In this document: in pieces, positions 45,089 through 60,200 of the stretch
Position numbering within the stretch: position 1 is the first letter of the stretch
Layout of the letters: each line of letters starts with the position of its first letter
Assembly (NCBI GenBank): GCA_028671895.1
Contig: CM053794.1
Span: forward strand, 19,144,501 to 19,208,500
DNA length: 64,000 nucleotides
Source: Oenanthe sinensis
Lineage: Eukaryota > Streptophyta > Magnoliopsida > Apiales > Apiaceae
Direction: 5' to 3'
Notes under the pieces: generated by a model
Databases searched by the model: none
Told to the model about the DNA's origin: nothing
Seen by the model: the letters and a program-made list of their open reading frames with translations, nothing else
Translations under genes and position numbers: made by a program

Positions 45089-47560
45089 CTCATCGCAGAT
45101 ACAGAAGTTGGGGTAGAAAGTAAAAATTAGGATGCGCATGAGGTATGTGCGTGCTTGGCGGGTATAAAGGGTCATCTTCCGGATAAAGATATTTCGGGCC
45201 ATGCATATTTAAAAATGTTGTATTTTGGTCAATCTCTAGTTAGGAGGTGATCACTTGAATTTCGGTAGTATATGAATAAAATCCATTTTATTTTTATTAT
45301 ATCTAAGATATAATTAAAAAAAATGTATACAGTATGTATGATACTGATTATTAACCAAAAATGATTAATATTTATATATTAATATAAATAATTTTTTATG
45401 CTTCTTATACATAAAAAATTATAAATTATATAATTTATGAGAAATTATTGTATGTTATTGTTGGACAGATGGTCGAAAGATTGATGAGAAATAGCAGTTG
45501 GTTAGTATGGCATGCATCTGCGGGTTGGGACATAATTATCTGAGTTTAATATAGAACCTTTATTTATGATATAAAAAATAGTAAATTTTTTATTAAATTA
45601 AAATGATATAAGATATTTAGAGTTTTAGATCTCTCCTAAATTTTTAACCAAAATTTTAATTTTCTAATATTAAGTTATTAATATATTTAATTAAAATTTA
45701 TGACTAATTTAATTATTATATATAGAGAATTGATCATTTTAAATTTGTTTATGTACGATTATCGAATTATATATTTCGTGAGGTGGCGTTGTAGATTTAA
45801 ATAGTCTCTAAAGTTGGTGACCTACACAAAATACAGCAAGTAAAATTTATAGCGTATAACCACTTGCGAGTTATGCTTTCTATGATTTAAAATTTATGAG
45901 TTGTTAAAATGGATCAACAAAAAGAGCAAGAAGTCGAATTGTTTTGAATCAGATAATTTGAGGTATAATCTCTGTATTTTTATAATATAAAAAAACAATG
46001 GCCATGCTGTTAATTTTCTAGGAAATTATCTGACATGTAAACTTTTTTAATATAAAATAATAATGATATTTTTATAATTATATATAATTTTTGTAATTAT
46101 AATAATACCTTTGTATATTTATATGAAAAGAAATTTAAAAAAAAATTATCTGAGGTAATCTCCAATACATTAATCTCTTATATAATCTCCTACCCTCCAA
46201 CCAGTCATCTCTCAAAGAATCATAATCCGTTCAGTATAATTTCATGTAAAACAAACATAAATTCATAGAAATTGGACCCATATATCATACTTGAAAACAC
46301 ACACATAAAAATTTAAAGGATTATAACCGATCCTACATTTTTTAAAATAAATATGATATTAAATAATTTAAAGGATTATAATCTTTACGATGGGATATTA
46401 TAATTCATAAATATAATTCCCGAAACAAAAATAGTCTTGGGACTGATTGGCTAGGTGGCAACTGGACAAGCGCTTAAAGCGTAATGTAAATATGCTTCAA
46501 TCATTATATATATACATGTTTTTGGCAGTATCATGCCTCAATCATTTAGCTGCCTCACCAACCCCAATTTGTATTTCCTATTATGTTTCTCTCTTATTTT
46601 TTTTCATATTTTGTGGGCAGTAAAACGACCCTTTATTTTATCACATACAGGTCTGATAAAATGTCTAGATATCCCATTCATACAAAACACAGTTTGATCA
46701 ACATGACTAGACATTTCATTGCAGGATGATAAGTGAAGGGAGACTGATTCAGAGTAAATCGAAATAGCTTAGTTTTCAAAATAATAAACAAAAAAAACAA
46801 AGAAATAATTACAAAAATAACAATTTTTTAAAATTTTTGAACGAAAATAACAATTTCTAAATAGTTGGCCAAATGTACCCATTCTAATGCCCTTTCTGTA
46901 AATGTGTCATGTATTTAAAAATGTATCTTGTGCGTGATTAGAATGGAAAATTTTGAAAACAGATTATTGAACATGAAATTGGATCTGTACATGTACTGAT
47001 GTGTATTTTATATAATAATAAAACATGAAAAGCTGAGCACCTCATGAAACATGCACTTGCAAATGCAAAAAAAATTATAAAATATAATAATAGAGTCACC
47101 CCAATACAGTATGCGCATCCTATTTAAAAAATAAAATAAATGTCCACAACACACTATTACAAAATGCGTATTGCATACAAAAGTCAAAAAAAGAGTTGAT
47201 AATATTCAGGTTACCCAAATAAAATATGCGTATATGGTATAATTTTTAAAAAATGCCCTATAAAAATATGCGTATGCCAATAGGTAGAATTGGCCAATAT
47301 TCCGAACACTGATCATTTTGATATCATCATCATAAAAAAACGGGTAATATTGTTCTTTACCCCAAAAAAAAACACCACACTATTAAGGAACAATTCTGCT
47401 CGCAGTGTCATCCAAATGACTATGTACTATATGACTCCAAGTATGAAAACAATTGTTGGAGTCCTTAATCCTCAACTCAGTACAACCTTTATCCACATCA
47501 CAATTACAAAAGCCAGGTATAGTTGTGGAAAGAACTAGTATCCTGGCACTTGTATCATTA
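45089..47560. other. Intergenic region downstream of TGH
   Basis: AT-rich with no convincing gene. It contains scattered ATGCG(T/C)AT words (45125, 47110, 47165, 47228, 47268), also seen around 43795-43945. A 60-codon minus-strand frame at 47383-47565 (start MYNDTSARILVLS in the track sense) has ordinary amino-acid composition but no family I recognise; it may be a relic. Confidence 0.4.
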
Positions 47561-47886
47561 TACATTCACTTGCAATAACTGATTTTTTTTTATAAGCTAC
47601 CAGTAATAGCACTACAGGAAATACTCGAAGTTGCATGGGCCATGAATGTAGCAAGCGCATAAAGAATTTCTTCAAATGGACTGCCTCTCTTGCAAACATC
47701 ATAAAATAGTAAAGCATAACTAAAACAAGAAAATAGCCATCCTTCCATAACTAGGGTTCTGAACCTTTTCCTGATGATGTGAATTCCATGTTCGAGTCTC
47801 TAAGCAATTCATATAAGAATTGTCATAACTGTAAGCTGGATATTCCACCTTTGCTGTCCGAGCTTCATGAAAAAAAAGACTCTTCA

Positions 47887-50800
47887 TTAATCTTTCCATT
47901 TTCGCTTTTCTCTCTTTGATTCTTCGTTATCTTTTCTGGACCGGTTACGAGAACTGCCAGGAGATCGCCTACTTTTATGCTTGTGATGCTTAGAGTGTTT
48001 TCTGCTGCTAGTCTTTTCCCTAGAAGAATCATTCTTTCTCCCTTTGGACCGCGAACGATGTCTCTCTCCATAATCATCAGATGAATCTGTTGTATCCCCG
48101 TCAGAATATCTACTTCTGTGGCGACGACTTTTAGAGCCTCTCCTGCTCCTTTCATGATCTGTTGAATCGCTGCTCCGATCTTGCTGCCCTGTAGAAGTAT
48201 TTTCCTTCTTTCTTTCTTGAGGGACATCACTTTTGACAAAAACATTCTCAAACAATCCAGTTCCTCTTTTTTGGTTGCCACTTTCCTGTGTGCTGTTTCC
48301 AATGGCCTCATGAGACACATCAGCATGACTGACCTCCGGATGATTTATGTTGTCTTTCCGAACCTCCTGAGTTTTAGAATCATCAGCAATGGCACTAGAG
48401 GCCAACGACAACTTCCTATTAACTGATAAGATGCTACTACTAGTATCTCCACTGCTAATATTGACGACTTCCTTTTGAGTAGGAGGGGCCTTATAATTAT
48501 GTTCTGACTTTGAAAGTTCAGGAGGAACCTCTAGGCCCAACTCTTTGCCCAATGATTCCAAAAAGTCACCTGCTATCAAACGATTTAGAGTCGAATTAGC
48601 AGCTTCTGCATTCTTCTGTTGATGCTCAACTTTGTTGCCACCAGAATCCACATTCTCGTCATCTGAATCATCAGAAAATATAGCCTACACATGAAAGATG
48701 ATCAAATACCAACCTTTTAGTCATGGTCAGTGCAAGAAGTTCTTGTGGAATATAGCGGGGGTCTTATATTGTCTACATCTTATTAAATAGTCAATAAAGC
48801 ATACACAATGCAGATATATAAACATTTATACCAGCTTGGAAAATACTGAGATTCCTTGAAACAGCGCCACAAGAAAGGGGATATATGAGCGAACTTAACA
48901 TAGATAAACCAACTGTATATCCCAAGATCATCAAGGTGCTCAAGCTTCACATGTTTATATTTCAACAATTGGTACCGCTTGTATACTTACTAGTTATGAG
49001 AACTTAACAATGAGAAATTGTATGACCATGCCATACGACGATAAATTGAAAGACCGAAATGTAAAGAATGTATCTCAAGAAGTTGAACCATATATTCATA
49101 CAGAGAGGTATTCAAAAGGCATTGACATACTTCCATCAATGCAAGAGAAACAATTCAAAGATGTGGAATCTTATGTTTAAACACAAGTTTATACGGATAA
49201 GTTACCTTGTAAAGATCAACCGGCCTCTCGACATTTTCAACTTCTACTTCATTCTCATCTTCTTTGTTATTATATTCATTTTCAGATTGGAAAAGAGATG
49301 ATATAGCATTTTCCTCGGGCTTGGCAGCTTTGAGTAAATCTGGCATGAAAATGAGAGAATCCATCTTACTCCTTGTCCTTGGTGGTGGAGGTGGCTGCAG
49401 AAATAATATATCACAAAATTTCAGTTTTTCAAAAAAACCAAATTTTAGCCACGATGATAAATTACGGTTACCAACTGATATATACTTCAAGTGATGTGTA
49501 GGTAAGAACATAAACTAAGATTGAAAAGTGCATACTCAGTTTTTAAATAATAACTCATCATGTGTTCCATTTGCGCCCCCACCCCTCTCACACACACACA
49601 CACACTCAGAATCATAATTATACTTGTGTTGAATCAAGTATATAACTATTTTTACAATGATATAACTAAGTAAAATATATTAAAAAAACAATATTTGATA
49701 TTTATATGCCCTAGTTGGGTATTGGTGAACCCCAGAATGATATTTTAAGCATAAATAAAATGTGATCAACACAATAGTAACAAGTGTTCAACGGAATAAC
49801 GGATGATGTTGAACTCCAGTTATAAGCATGTTGAACGCACCTTATACGAACAATTTATTTATGTGTTTTTTTATAAAATGGTGATGTTTTTCCAATTATT
49901 TTTAACATGAATCTTTTACATAAGTGATGACTAACACGTAACAAAAAGTTTGTAAGTTTGTAACTTAAAAAAGTTTTTACTTGATCCAGCACCTCTCTCT
50001 CTCCCTCCCTCTCTCCCTCTCTCTCTGTATATATATATAAACATATTTGTATAATTATAAAAAGCTTTACCCTAAAAAAAATGATATAAGTATCATTGGT
50101 TGTTTGTTGGGGAATATCGACCCCAAAAGATACTAATATATATCAAGGGAATCGATTTTCGGCTTCTACAAGAAATGAAATAATATTTAATAATTATGAA
50201 AAAAGGACAAGAGACTAGTAATGGAGTAATGGACAAATAAAAAAATAACATAATGTTTATCTATCACTAAAAATATTCTAATATTCTATACTTGGCAACT
50301 ACAAAATTATATAATATTTATTAATTGCTATGTAGTTGTCAAATAGTAAAAAAGAAGTCTTAAATTTATTGCATACCAACTATAAAAATCATAATTTCTT
50401 TTTTATTCATCAATATACGAGAAATATCTACTTTTAATAGAATATATTTCATAAATTGGTGTGTGTATATTTCTGTTAAAAATACATAAATTTTATTAAA
50501 TATAGCTAACTTAATACTATGATAGTGAATGGATAATTACATAAACATTAAATTAATAAGATATTGTAAAATTTTATTCACTGAACAGAAAAATGATATA
50601 TAATGGGTGTTTTATTAAGTCAAAAAAATATATTATGATATTCTTTCAGATAATATTAGAAAATATATGTGCATCACACAAGTTTAAAGCTAGTATATGC
50701 ATATGGGTAACCAAGGAAACACATGTGTGAGCGAGCGCGCGTGCGCGGGTGTGCAAATAAATTTGGGAAGTTTAATTAACATTCTCACCTAATACGGATA

Positions 50801-53800
50801 GATCTGACAAGAGTTATAGGAGCATAAAAAAAATATGTGAAAATTAATGAAACTTATGATTAAAAAAACGGGACTACTACTCAAATACGATACCATAAGC
50901 AAAGCAAAAGCATAAACATTTAATACATTATCAAATACCTTGCCCATGTAAGGATCAGTCAAATCAAAGCGCTTGCACAGAATAGATACAGGCCGCCACT
51001 GAAACTCTTCTCGTCTTGGGTACAGTTTCTTTGTTATCAATTCTTCTTCGGCTTTGGTGACCCCGGCTTGCTGCAGACAGACACAATATCTATAATTCAC
51101 AACTTCAGAAAAGCTAAAACATGAAATTAAGACTGCAGAGGACGTACCTCTGTACCACCAGAAGTAAACTGCAGTCCTGTTCTCCCTGATAAATCCAGCA
51201 GTTGCTGATTAGGGGTAGTCATTTCATTTCCCCATTTTCCTTTCTCTATTGCCACAGCTGCAGCCTCGAACTCTAATCGCTCGCGTGCACGATCTGCTTC
51301 TGACATGTAACTAGATCCACCTGATTCTTTAGAGCGGAGACCTCCACGATATTTTTCCTTCAGATACTGCTCAAATCTTGTCTGCTTCGGAGGATCATCA
51401 CGGAAAGGTTTAGCAACCTCTTGGGGCTCAGCCTATATATTATGTCGCAAAATTTTAGTTACACGTCTGAGAAATGTTTTTTTGCAGGCACATATAGTAT
51501 GAGATAACCATATCAGAGTGCAATAGAACTATTGAGTGGCTAGTGGAACAAAAGGTAATAAACAACTCACAAATGATACAGGATTAGTAAATGTATCAGA
51601 AAGATTGACTTGGAGATTAACGGTAGCAGCAGAAGTCATAGATGAGCTTCCGCCTTTGGAGCTCTTTTCCAGGGGCTTCTCTCCTAAAATCTTCCCACGG
51701 CTCTCTGCAGTCATCTTCTGCTCAGTTGGATACAGCTTCCTAACAACCTGTTTATTGTGATCATTGCGCTTCTGGTTCTCCTCCCAGAGCTTCCTGATAT
51801 AGTATTGATGGCCATCTCCTCCATTAAGGAAAGAAAACAAGGGATTAGATTGATTCTTCTCTCGAGAAAGATTCTCAAAGAGTTTTCCGCAACGAGCTAC
51901 CAGTGCTGCAACTCCTTCAGTCAATACTTTCAAATCCTTATCTCCAGGAGGAGGCACTTCTGGGGGAGGCAAATCACCAAGCTTGTAGTTATCATCAAGT
52001 GGGGCAGAGAAAATATGACGGGGTACAAAATCTTTTGGAATCACCGGGGGATTAAATCTGACAACCGAAAATACAGAATATAATTATATAATGGACTACA
52101 TCTCATTTACTCTGTAAAATGTGCTACGAAATAATTGACATGTTTACACTCTGCACCTCGCCTAAACTTGTCATAATCCGCACAAATGACCTCTCAAAGA
52201 AGCTTGAAATGTGTGATTTTTACCCTAAATTTTTTTTACTTATCAGTTAGTAAGTTAATATTATCTTAACTTCTCTGAAATTGTTTTCTTTGCGAAATGT
52301 GGTAAAATCATTTTCCCTTGGCATTGATTTTCAATTTTTTGCCAAGTGCAGTAGAGCCAAAAAAAATTACAATTAAATAAAATTATACTTTCTTCAAAGC
52401 AAATGAGTATTTCGAAACCTAAAAATATATTTGCTTCATTCAGATTTTCAAAAACAAAAGAAACAATTAACAAAAAAATCATGCCAGGGCTTCTCCCATC
52501 TCTGCCAATTATATACATACTATATTTATTCCCTTACGTGTTGTACATTGCACTATCGCTATCATGACAAGTCACAACTCCTTGATTACTTTGACCTCAA
52601 GTTCTTTAGCTGTTTAAGATACAAATGTACCAGAATTCCATATTAAGCTACTTCAAGGAGGGACACAGATGTCCACAAAATATATATTATAAAGGACAAA
52701 ATTCTTGCCTACTGATTTAACAAATAAAAGGTGGCTGTCAAATATTTATATATAAATACTCCCTCCATCCCAATTCAAGTGGCTTGTTTGACTTTTGGTG
52801 GTCAATTTGACCAAACTTTGACCCAAGATTAAAGATCATTCTTTTACAATTTTTAAAAATTAAAAGTTACATTTTAAAGTAGATATAATATATTTTCTAA
52901 TGATATTACTTTTTAAAATTTTTATAATTATATTATATATATAATTTTCGGTCAAAACTTAGTCAAATTGACCTCTAAAAGTCAAACAAGACACTTGAAT
53001 TGGGACGGAGGGAGTATATGTTTATAGGCACAAAGACAAATTACCTTTCCATCTGGTAATCAGTGGCAGATGCAACTTTGAAACCATGTAGAACACCATG
53101 TTCCTTTTCACCCTTTTTTTTCTTATCTTCCAGCAACAACCTGGCGGGCTCACCAATCTCTTGAACGTAGGAATCTCCAAAGTCATAACCTACACAAATG
53201 TTATCTTTAGACAATGCTAAATGCATCTTCCTAATACAATACAAGGTAATATTACAGCCTCAGATGGGTGAAACTCAAGATTGCCCGGTTTCTGCTGCTA
53301 TTTGCACACAACCTGGGAAGACAACTCACAAAAGTGTGGCCTCAAGACAAGGTATTAGAAATTCAAGGGGCTCTATGCAGGTCCGCAAAAGTTCTATGCT
53401 ATTATGTCATAGACAACATAACCACCTGAATTTGGGAAACGGAATCTACCAAGCAAGTGAAGCACAAACAAGTCATCACATACAAACCATCACAACACCA
53501 TCATCCTATAGTTCACAACCCCCTATTTCATCAGTAACCATTATATTAAACTACATATCTAAGTAAGAATGCAAGAATGTGTAACATCTGTTTTTTTACC
53601 GTAATATGTAGCGAAAATTGTAACTATTTCAACATGGAAATATGCAAGGACATACTATGCATACAATTGATAAGTTGAGCAGTATACTAATGATAAAATC
53701 AAATTACAAAATCGAAAGACCCACCTGATGCATACACATCTTCATCTTCCGCATCAAGCTCTTCAAGTGCTCCAATGCCGAAACCAGGAGCAATTCTTTC

Positions 53801-56800
53801 TGCTGATGAGTTTAGGCCAACTAGTTAGTTAGGTTCTAGTTATGAGTAATGGAGCAGGGACATATAATATAATATTAAAGAATGCATAGAACTGTAAGAA
53901 GATAATGGACTTCACATTTGAAGCCAAATAGACTATTTCTCGTTGATAAAGATTTCCCTTGTCCGGCCTCCTCAATTTCAGACATGCGCGATCGCTTTTT
54001 CTCTGAAAATGAAATCAAATTTAGTTAGCATTAATTGCTTAAACTTAAAGCACAAGTCATATAGCTTATGTCAAGAAACTACATACCCCTAAATTCAGGA
54101 GCATTTTTAAAAGGATCAAAACCTAAACCATGCATATCCTGCTTTGGTTGAAGTACATAAACCTGAGAAAAAGAACAATTAGGTCACCTATTCAGCTCTT
54201 CCTATATATCACAATTATCAACCATGAATTATTTAACTGAGAGAAAGATACATGAAAAGACAAATAATTAACTATGGTGCTTATTAATGCACTACATACA
54301 TAAGTTCGTTTTCTTTTATGTCACCGTCTCTTTAGAAACTATGCATACGAATCTGCGAGTTGTACATAGATTAATCAAGATTTTGTGTCAAAGGCTCGAA
54401 ACAAGCTCATATCCCACACTAGTTACATACACAGCATTCAGTAATCATACAAACCACCACGAAGAATAAGTGATGCTGGCCACTAAACTCCCGACCAGGG
54501 ACAGAACTAGGAACATATTTTGGAGGAGTAAATGTTGTGAGTTGTGACAACAATTCGACGGAAATATATGAGACACATTAGCTTCTGGGGGTGGGAAAAG
54601 AGAATGGACGGTTCACTTATCAAAATCAACAAGGAGGACAACATACCGGTGTGTTATCAACAAGCTGGTTGTCTGAATCAGTAGATAGCCCTGACACTTT
54701 TTCAGGGTCACCTTTGTCAAGCTCTGATCCAGAAATTGGAGCTTGGGCATCTTCAGACGATAGAGCCAGAAAAGCTTTTCTAGCCTCCCGCCGTACATCT
54801 GCACCAAGAAACAAAGATAAGAAACTACGGCACTATAAGACCATCTTAATCTATACAAATCCACCTAGCATAAAAAGATAGCCAACACTAATGTAACTCT
54901 AACATCGACACAAAAGTAAGATTACTGCTTTACATGACTGGGTATTCATTACGATTAGGACAATAACATCTCAGTGGCACTATGCAGTGGCCGTTAATCA
55001 CAATACATGTGCCTTCTTGTGGATATATCTTACTCTGTCTTTTGTAAGGATGGTCTCCAGAGTGATCATCGTGTGTGGAGGGGAATTTGTACGGAATGGA
55101 AAACAGATTTCCCGTGTTCAGGCAGACAAAATTGACACATATAAGATGCTTTAGTTCAGAAGCCAGAATAACAATATATAGAAAGGTAGACAGGGGTTGG
55201 GGAGAAAGATGGAAATCAAACTCAGTCCACTAAATCACAAAGGATGATGTTAATCTTCGTGCAATCCTATTCATTATATAGACAAACAATCCCTTGCGGA
55301 TCAACGAAGGGAAAGTTTACAAGAGCTCATTCAGCAGGCATGAAAAGAGGATTTCATTTTAAACTTCTGAATTTCCAGCATTTTAAAAACCCGCCAGCTG
55401 CACCCGATCCTCCACCAGAGCCACACATAGTTGTGAAAAGCACACTCACGCCCAAAGCCTACAATAAGCGCTAAGTTTGCACATTTCTCATAGAAATCCC
55501 AGCCACTTTCAAAAAGCCGCTTAAGATAGCAGGAAGGGCACTTTTTACTGCGCTTTTATAGAAAGGGGTTGTCTAGATCAAACTTCCTTTTTATATTGTA
55601 GTGCCCATATAATCTTCAAAACGTAGCAACTGCGAGGAGTACTATAAAATCCTTCTTAAAAATGATGATCGAAAAATGAACACAATCTAATGTCAATAAT
55701 CTTTAAGTTTCTCTTCTTAATTTGACAACTTGCGTATTGTTGACCTTGTCTTAGATTTCCTTCAAAGTGTGTTATTATTTATCGTTCACTCCCTGTTTAT
55801 GGGTATGCGTGTTTAATGATTCTTTTTATTTAGTGAAGTTCTTTTCGATTTAGTGGGCACTTCACTCTGTGTTTATGCTCCTTTCAATTATGTATTTTTC
55901 TTAGTAATGTGCTCTTGAAAACTTCAACTGACAACTGAAAATCTTTCTTATATAGAATATATATATATATATATATAGGGAGCTGATCCACAGCAACCAT
56001 TTGCTGGATCAGCAAATGGTGCAAATGGTTGCATAGCCGTTGGATGAAGATACAGACGGCCAAGGATTAAAAAAAAATAAGGACGGGCCGTTGTTATTAA
56101 CAAAAATCCTCGTGTATGGGCCGCTGTAAATTACAACGGCTACTCTTGTTCTTCCTTCACGTGTAACTATGTGTAAACCTAAATCTCAATTTCATATATA
56201 AATTTAGATATATAATATTTATATTAAGTTAATTTTAAATTTTAAATATTATATATTTTTAAAATTATAAAGTAAAATATAAATAATTTATATTGTATTT
56301 TTGTCATTTCATATTATTATATTATTATATTTAATTATAAAGTTAAATTATAAATAATTTATACTATATTCTTCGAATCATATGCACTCACATTGTATAA
56401 ATTGTGTAATATATAAAATATGATACACGAGTTACACTGAACCAGAAATTTTACCCACTATTAAACATGTAAATAGTGGAGTACTGCTTCTATTTTAATT
56501 AAATAACTTTGGAGTATTGAGTTACAAACATTTGATGCTTTGAAGTTTGAACTAGTTGCGGTGATTTCGTATATAACCCAAAAATTACATATATAAATTT
56601 TAAATTTTGATAAAAAAATATATGAATATAAAATATACACAATCAGATTTCATTTCGGATATTAGTTTTCATTTTTAATACAAGATAAATATACAATAAT
56701 AGAATTTTATTATATTAATACAATAATAGAATTTTATTATATTAATACAATCATATTTTATTATATTATAATATATGATTTTATTGTATTACAATAATAT

Positions 56801-57174
56801 ATTAGTCAAATATTATAGTTATATAAATATAATATAATAATATGAAATGATAAAAATACAATATAAATTATTTATAATTTAACTTTATAATTTTAAAAAT
56901 ATATAATATTTTAAATTTAAAAATATTTTAATATAAATATCACATATCTAAATATATATATATAATTGAGATTTAGGTTTACACATGATTACACGTAGAG
57001 GAAGAACAAGAACAACCGTTGTTATTTACAGCGGCCCATACACGAGCTGCTGTTAATAACATTGGCCCGTCCTTGTTTTTTTTTTAATCCTGGCTATCTG
57101 TATCTTCATCCAACGGTTATGCAACCATTTGCTGCATAAGGCTTATCCAACAAATGGTTGTTGTGGATCAGCTC

Positions 57175-57228
<54 letters not shown>

Positions 57229-60200
57229 AATTTGATTACAAAACGCAATACATATAATATGTTATATGGGAAATATAATGTGAAGATGTTGAAAACAGAA
57301 TCAAATAAATAACTTTAAACATGCTTTTCGCTTTACAACAACTATGGATCCACAACCTTGCCCAGCACCCCAAGGACAGAGCTAGGTTTGAACAAATGGG
57401 TGAGGGGAATTTTTGAAGGACCAGAAAGACAAGACAATTAAAAATTACAAGTGTCACTCAAAAATATAATAATTTCAAAAAGAAAGTCAAATATTTCCTT
57501 GATTTTCAAAATAGTTCGAAGATTTTTCTCACAAGTCAGGATCTTCACGGACAAGTCAGGATCTTCACGGACCTGCTTCCCTATCCCAGGACTAACAAGT
57601 ATCCCAGGACTAACAAGTAGTAGGGAGTAGGGTCACTAAGGTCTGTGTTAAATTCTCAGACACTTGGGAGAGTTTATTTCAAGATATAATATATAATATA
57701 GGAAAGAAATAAATCCTAAATTTATTATTAAAACATGTTTACTTTAATAATTTGCAAAGTTAAATATATCTCACCCAAATATATTTATTATGAAGTCATA
57801 AAATTACATTGTGAAGCTAATTTTGATTATCGTAAATTAAACTATGTGAAGTCACATAATTTGTGTTTCTTTTTATTATTTCTTATGCCAACCAATCTAT
57901 TTTCATAAATAATATTAATTTTATGACTTCATCATAGATCGAATTAAGTTATAATTAAGAACAATGTATAATTTTGTTTTTTTTGGATCGGAATTGACTT
58001 TCTACCCTAACTGGGGTTAATTATGATGTTTGTTTTTAAATTCTTTTATGTTGATCAATCACACTATGTTTCTAAAACTACTGATTTAAAGTTTGAATAT
58101 TTGAACGAAAATTACAACTTTATATGTTACTAGGTGTTGATTACAATAGTTTGATATCATGTTTTAGGATGCTCAAAAGGATGAAATATCAAATTTGGAG
58201 CAATGAACTTTTTGGGTTGGGCCGGGCAGTCAGCATCGTTTTCAAAGATGTATTGCAAATAGAGAAATCAAACATTATATTTTTGAAAGTTAATTGAATA
58301 AGAGAGGTTGCAAGCTAAACATAAATTATTTTAATTGTGTAGAAAGCTTTACCCACAATGAAATTAGCATTACCATTTACCTAAAGTATGTATTGGGATC
58401 AGTTAAGGATTGAGGAGGACATGATCAATATCTCAAACAATATAAATCCTGTATACCCTATTATTGATGCCTGGACAGCAAACCACCATATTGGTTACAA
58501 ATTTATAGATATAGCATACCATACAATGAACTTGGACGTGAATCCTTTATTGAGCGACCTCGCCTCCATCCCATTTTCAGCAGTAAGCTTACACCTGATC
58601 AATAGAAGCATATGATATTTTTATACATGTGATCAGGCAAAAACTAAAGCCATGTATATGTGTATGTGTGTGCGAGCATGTGAGTGTGTGCAGAAAAATT
58701 TAAACAAACCAATAGAATCTGAGGCTGGAAGAACTATTTCATCAGGTGCAGGTCCAGGTATAGCCGATGGTCTGAATCACGTAATCAACAAGTTTAAAGC
58801 AGACAACTAAGTACAAGAATATGGCAAATAACCAGAAGAAATAATTGACGGAAACAAAATCATATTAATATATGATAACGTATGAAAAAAACAAGCAACA
58901 ATTTATCCTCTTGAAGCTCATACACTTAATAAATGCATCGAAATATAAACAATTGTTTTGACCTTTGTTGTTGTTCCTTCTCAGCTTGTTTCCGAGCAAG
59001 TTCAGCGGCCGTTGAACCAAATGTATCAAACTGACCGGATGTTCCCAAGGAATCGCCATCCAATTCCTAAAATTAGACAGCACAAAAATTGATCGTCATC
59101 AACACAACCTTTTTCACAATATATGTATAAATTAAAAATGACAGGATAAGTAAACATTCAGTGAATTAGTGATTACCATACAATGTAAATACTGAAAACA
59201 ATATTTTAAATCATATCAGTAATTTTTTAGTTATTCGATGAAAATGAAGAAATAATGAACATCCTATAATATATTTTGTTCTTTTCCAAAAAATCTGCAA
59301 TTTAACTGCATGATATTTTTGTACTTAACATTGTTTATAGCAATGTTAATTTTTCAAATAGTAGGTTCAAGTAATAGTAAGTCACATACTAGTTCTTAAT
59401 TGAGACATTAGTAAATTTTACATAACCCCCCCCCCCCCCCCCCCCGTGTTTCATGTACTAATTTCTATAAGTTAATATGTTATATTAGAGATACAATACC
59501 TAGATGTTTATACTATTGGCTGCGTAGTTCATTACTTCCATATGGCTCTAAATCAACATGAAAAATTCTCACATTTTAACCTCTGGCTTTTCCATACAAG
59601 TTAGTGCAAGTTGTGTGTTTTTGTGTGCATAATATTACTATGAATAGTTGGAAGTGAGTTGGAACACAAGTTTGAGTGTATATACAGTAATTCATTAACC
59701 AAATTATGGCAATGCCCTTCCCATCACCCTTGGCACCCAATCTCAAGTCTTACACAATGGGAAGCTCAAAAGTAACAACTTATGATGAGGAAAGAACATG
59801 CAGAACAATTAAAACAACACCGCCAAAAGATTTTTAAATAAATATTTAAAGGAGGGCAAATAAATCTTACTCTCAATTACTTTGTAGTTAATAACATATA
59901 TATTTAGCATTATAATAGATGATCAATTCTGGAAAAACAAAATTATGTATATATGAGGACAATATATCTCACTAGATTATTTATAAACCAAGGAAATGTG
60001 CTTCCCAGAATGGAGAGGAATAAACTTCTCTGAATAAACAAAAAAATTATCTGCACTGACAAATTTAGCTTCTTTATGTCCAGCTTTCGTAAAGTGGATG
60101 TACTCATGTACATTTCATAATTATTATTTAATGACAGTAGTCACCCAGTCAGTTAATGAATCTCTGAGAATATTGGGATGTGGTTCAGGTTATCTAGTAA

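Noticed and set aside
53198..53566. Plus-strand frame of 122 codons
   Set aside because: It lies in TGH intron 10 on the opposite strand, has no recognisable domain and no conserved context.
57301..57400. Minus-strand frame LALSLGCWARLWIHS, faintly like the G-patch core expected in TGH
   Set aside because: The true G-patch exon (LLLKMGWRRGRSIKDS) is at 58532-58594 and joins in phase; the look-alike has no fitting splice sites.
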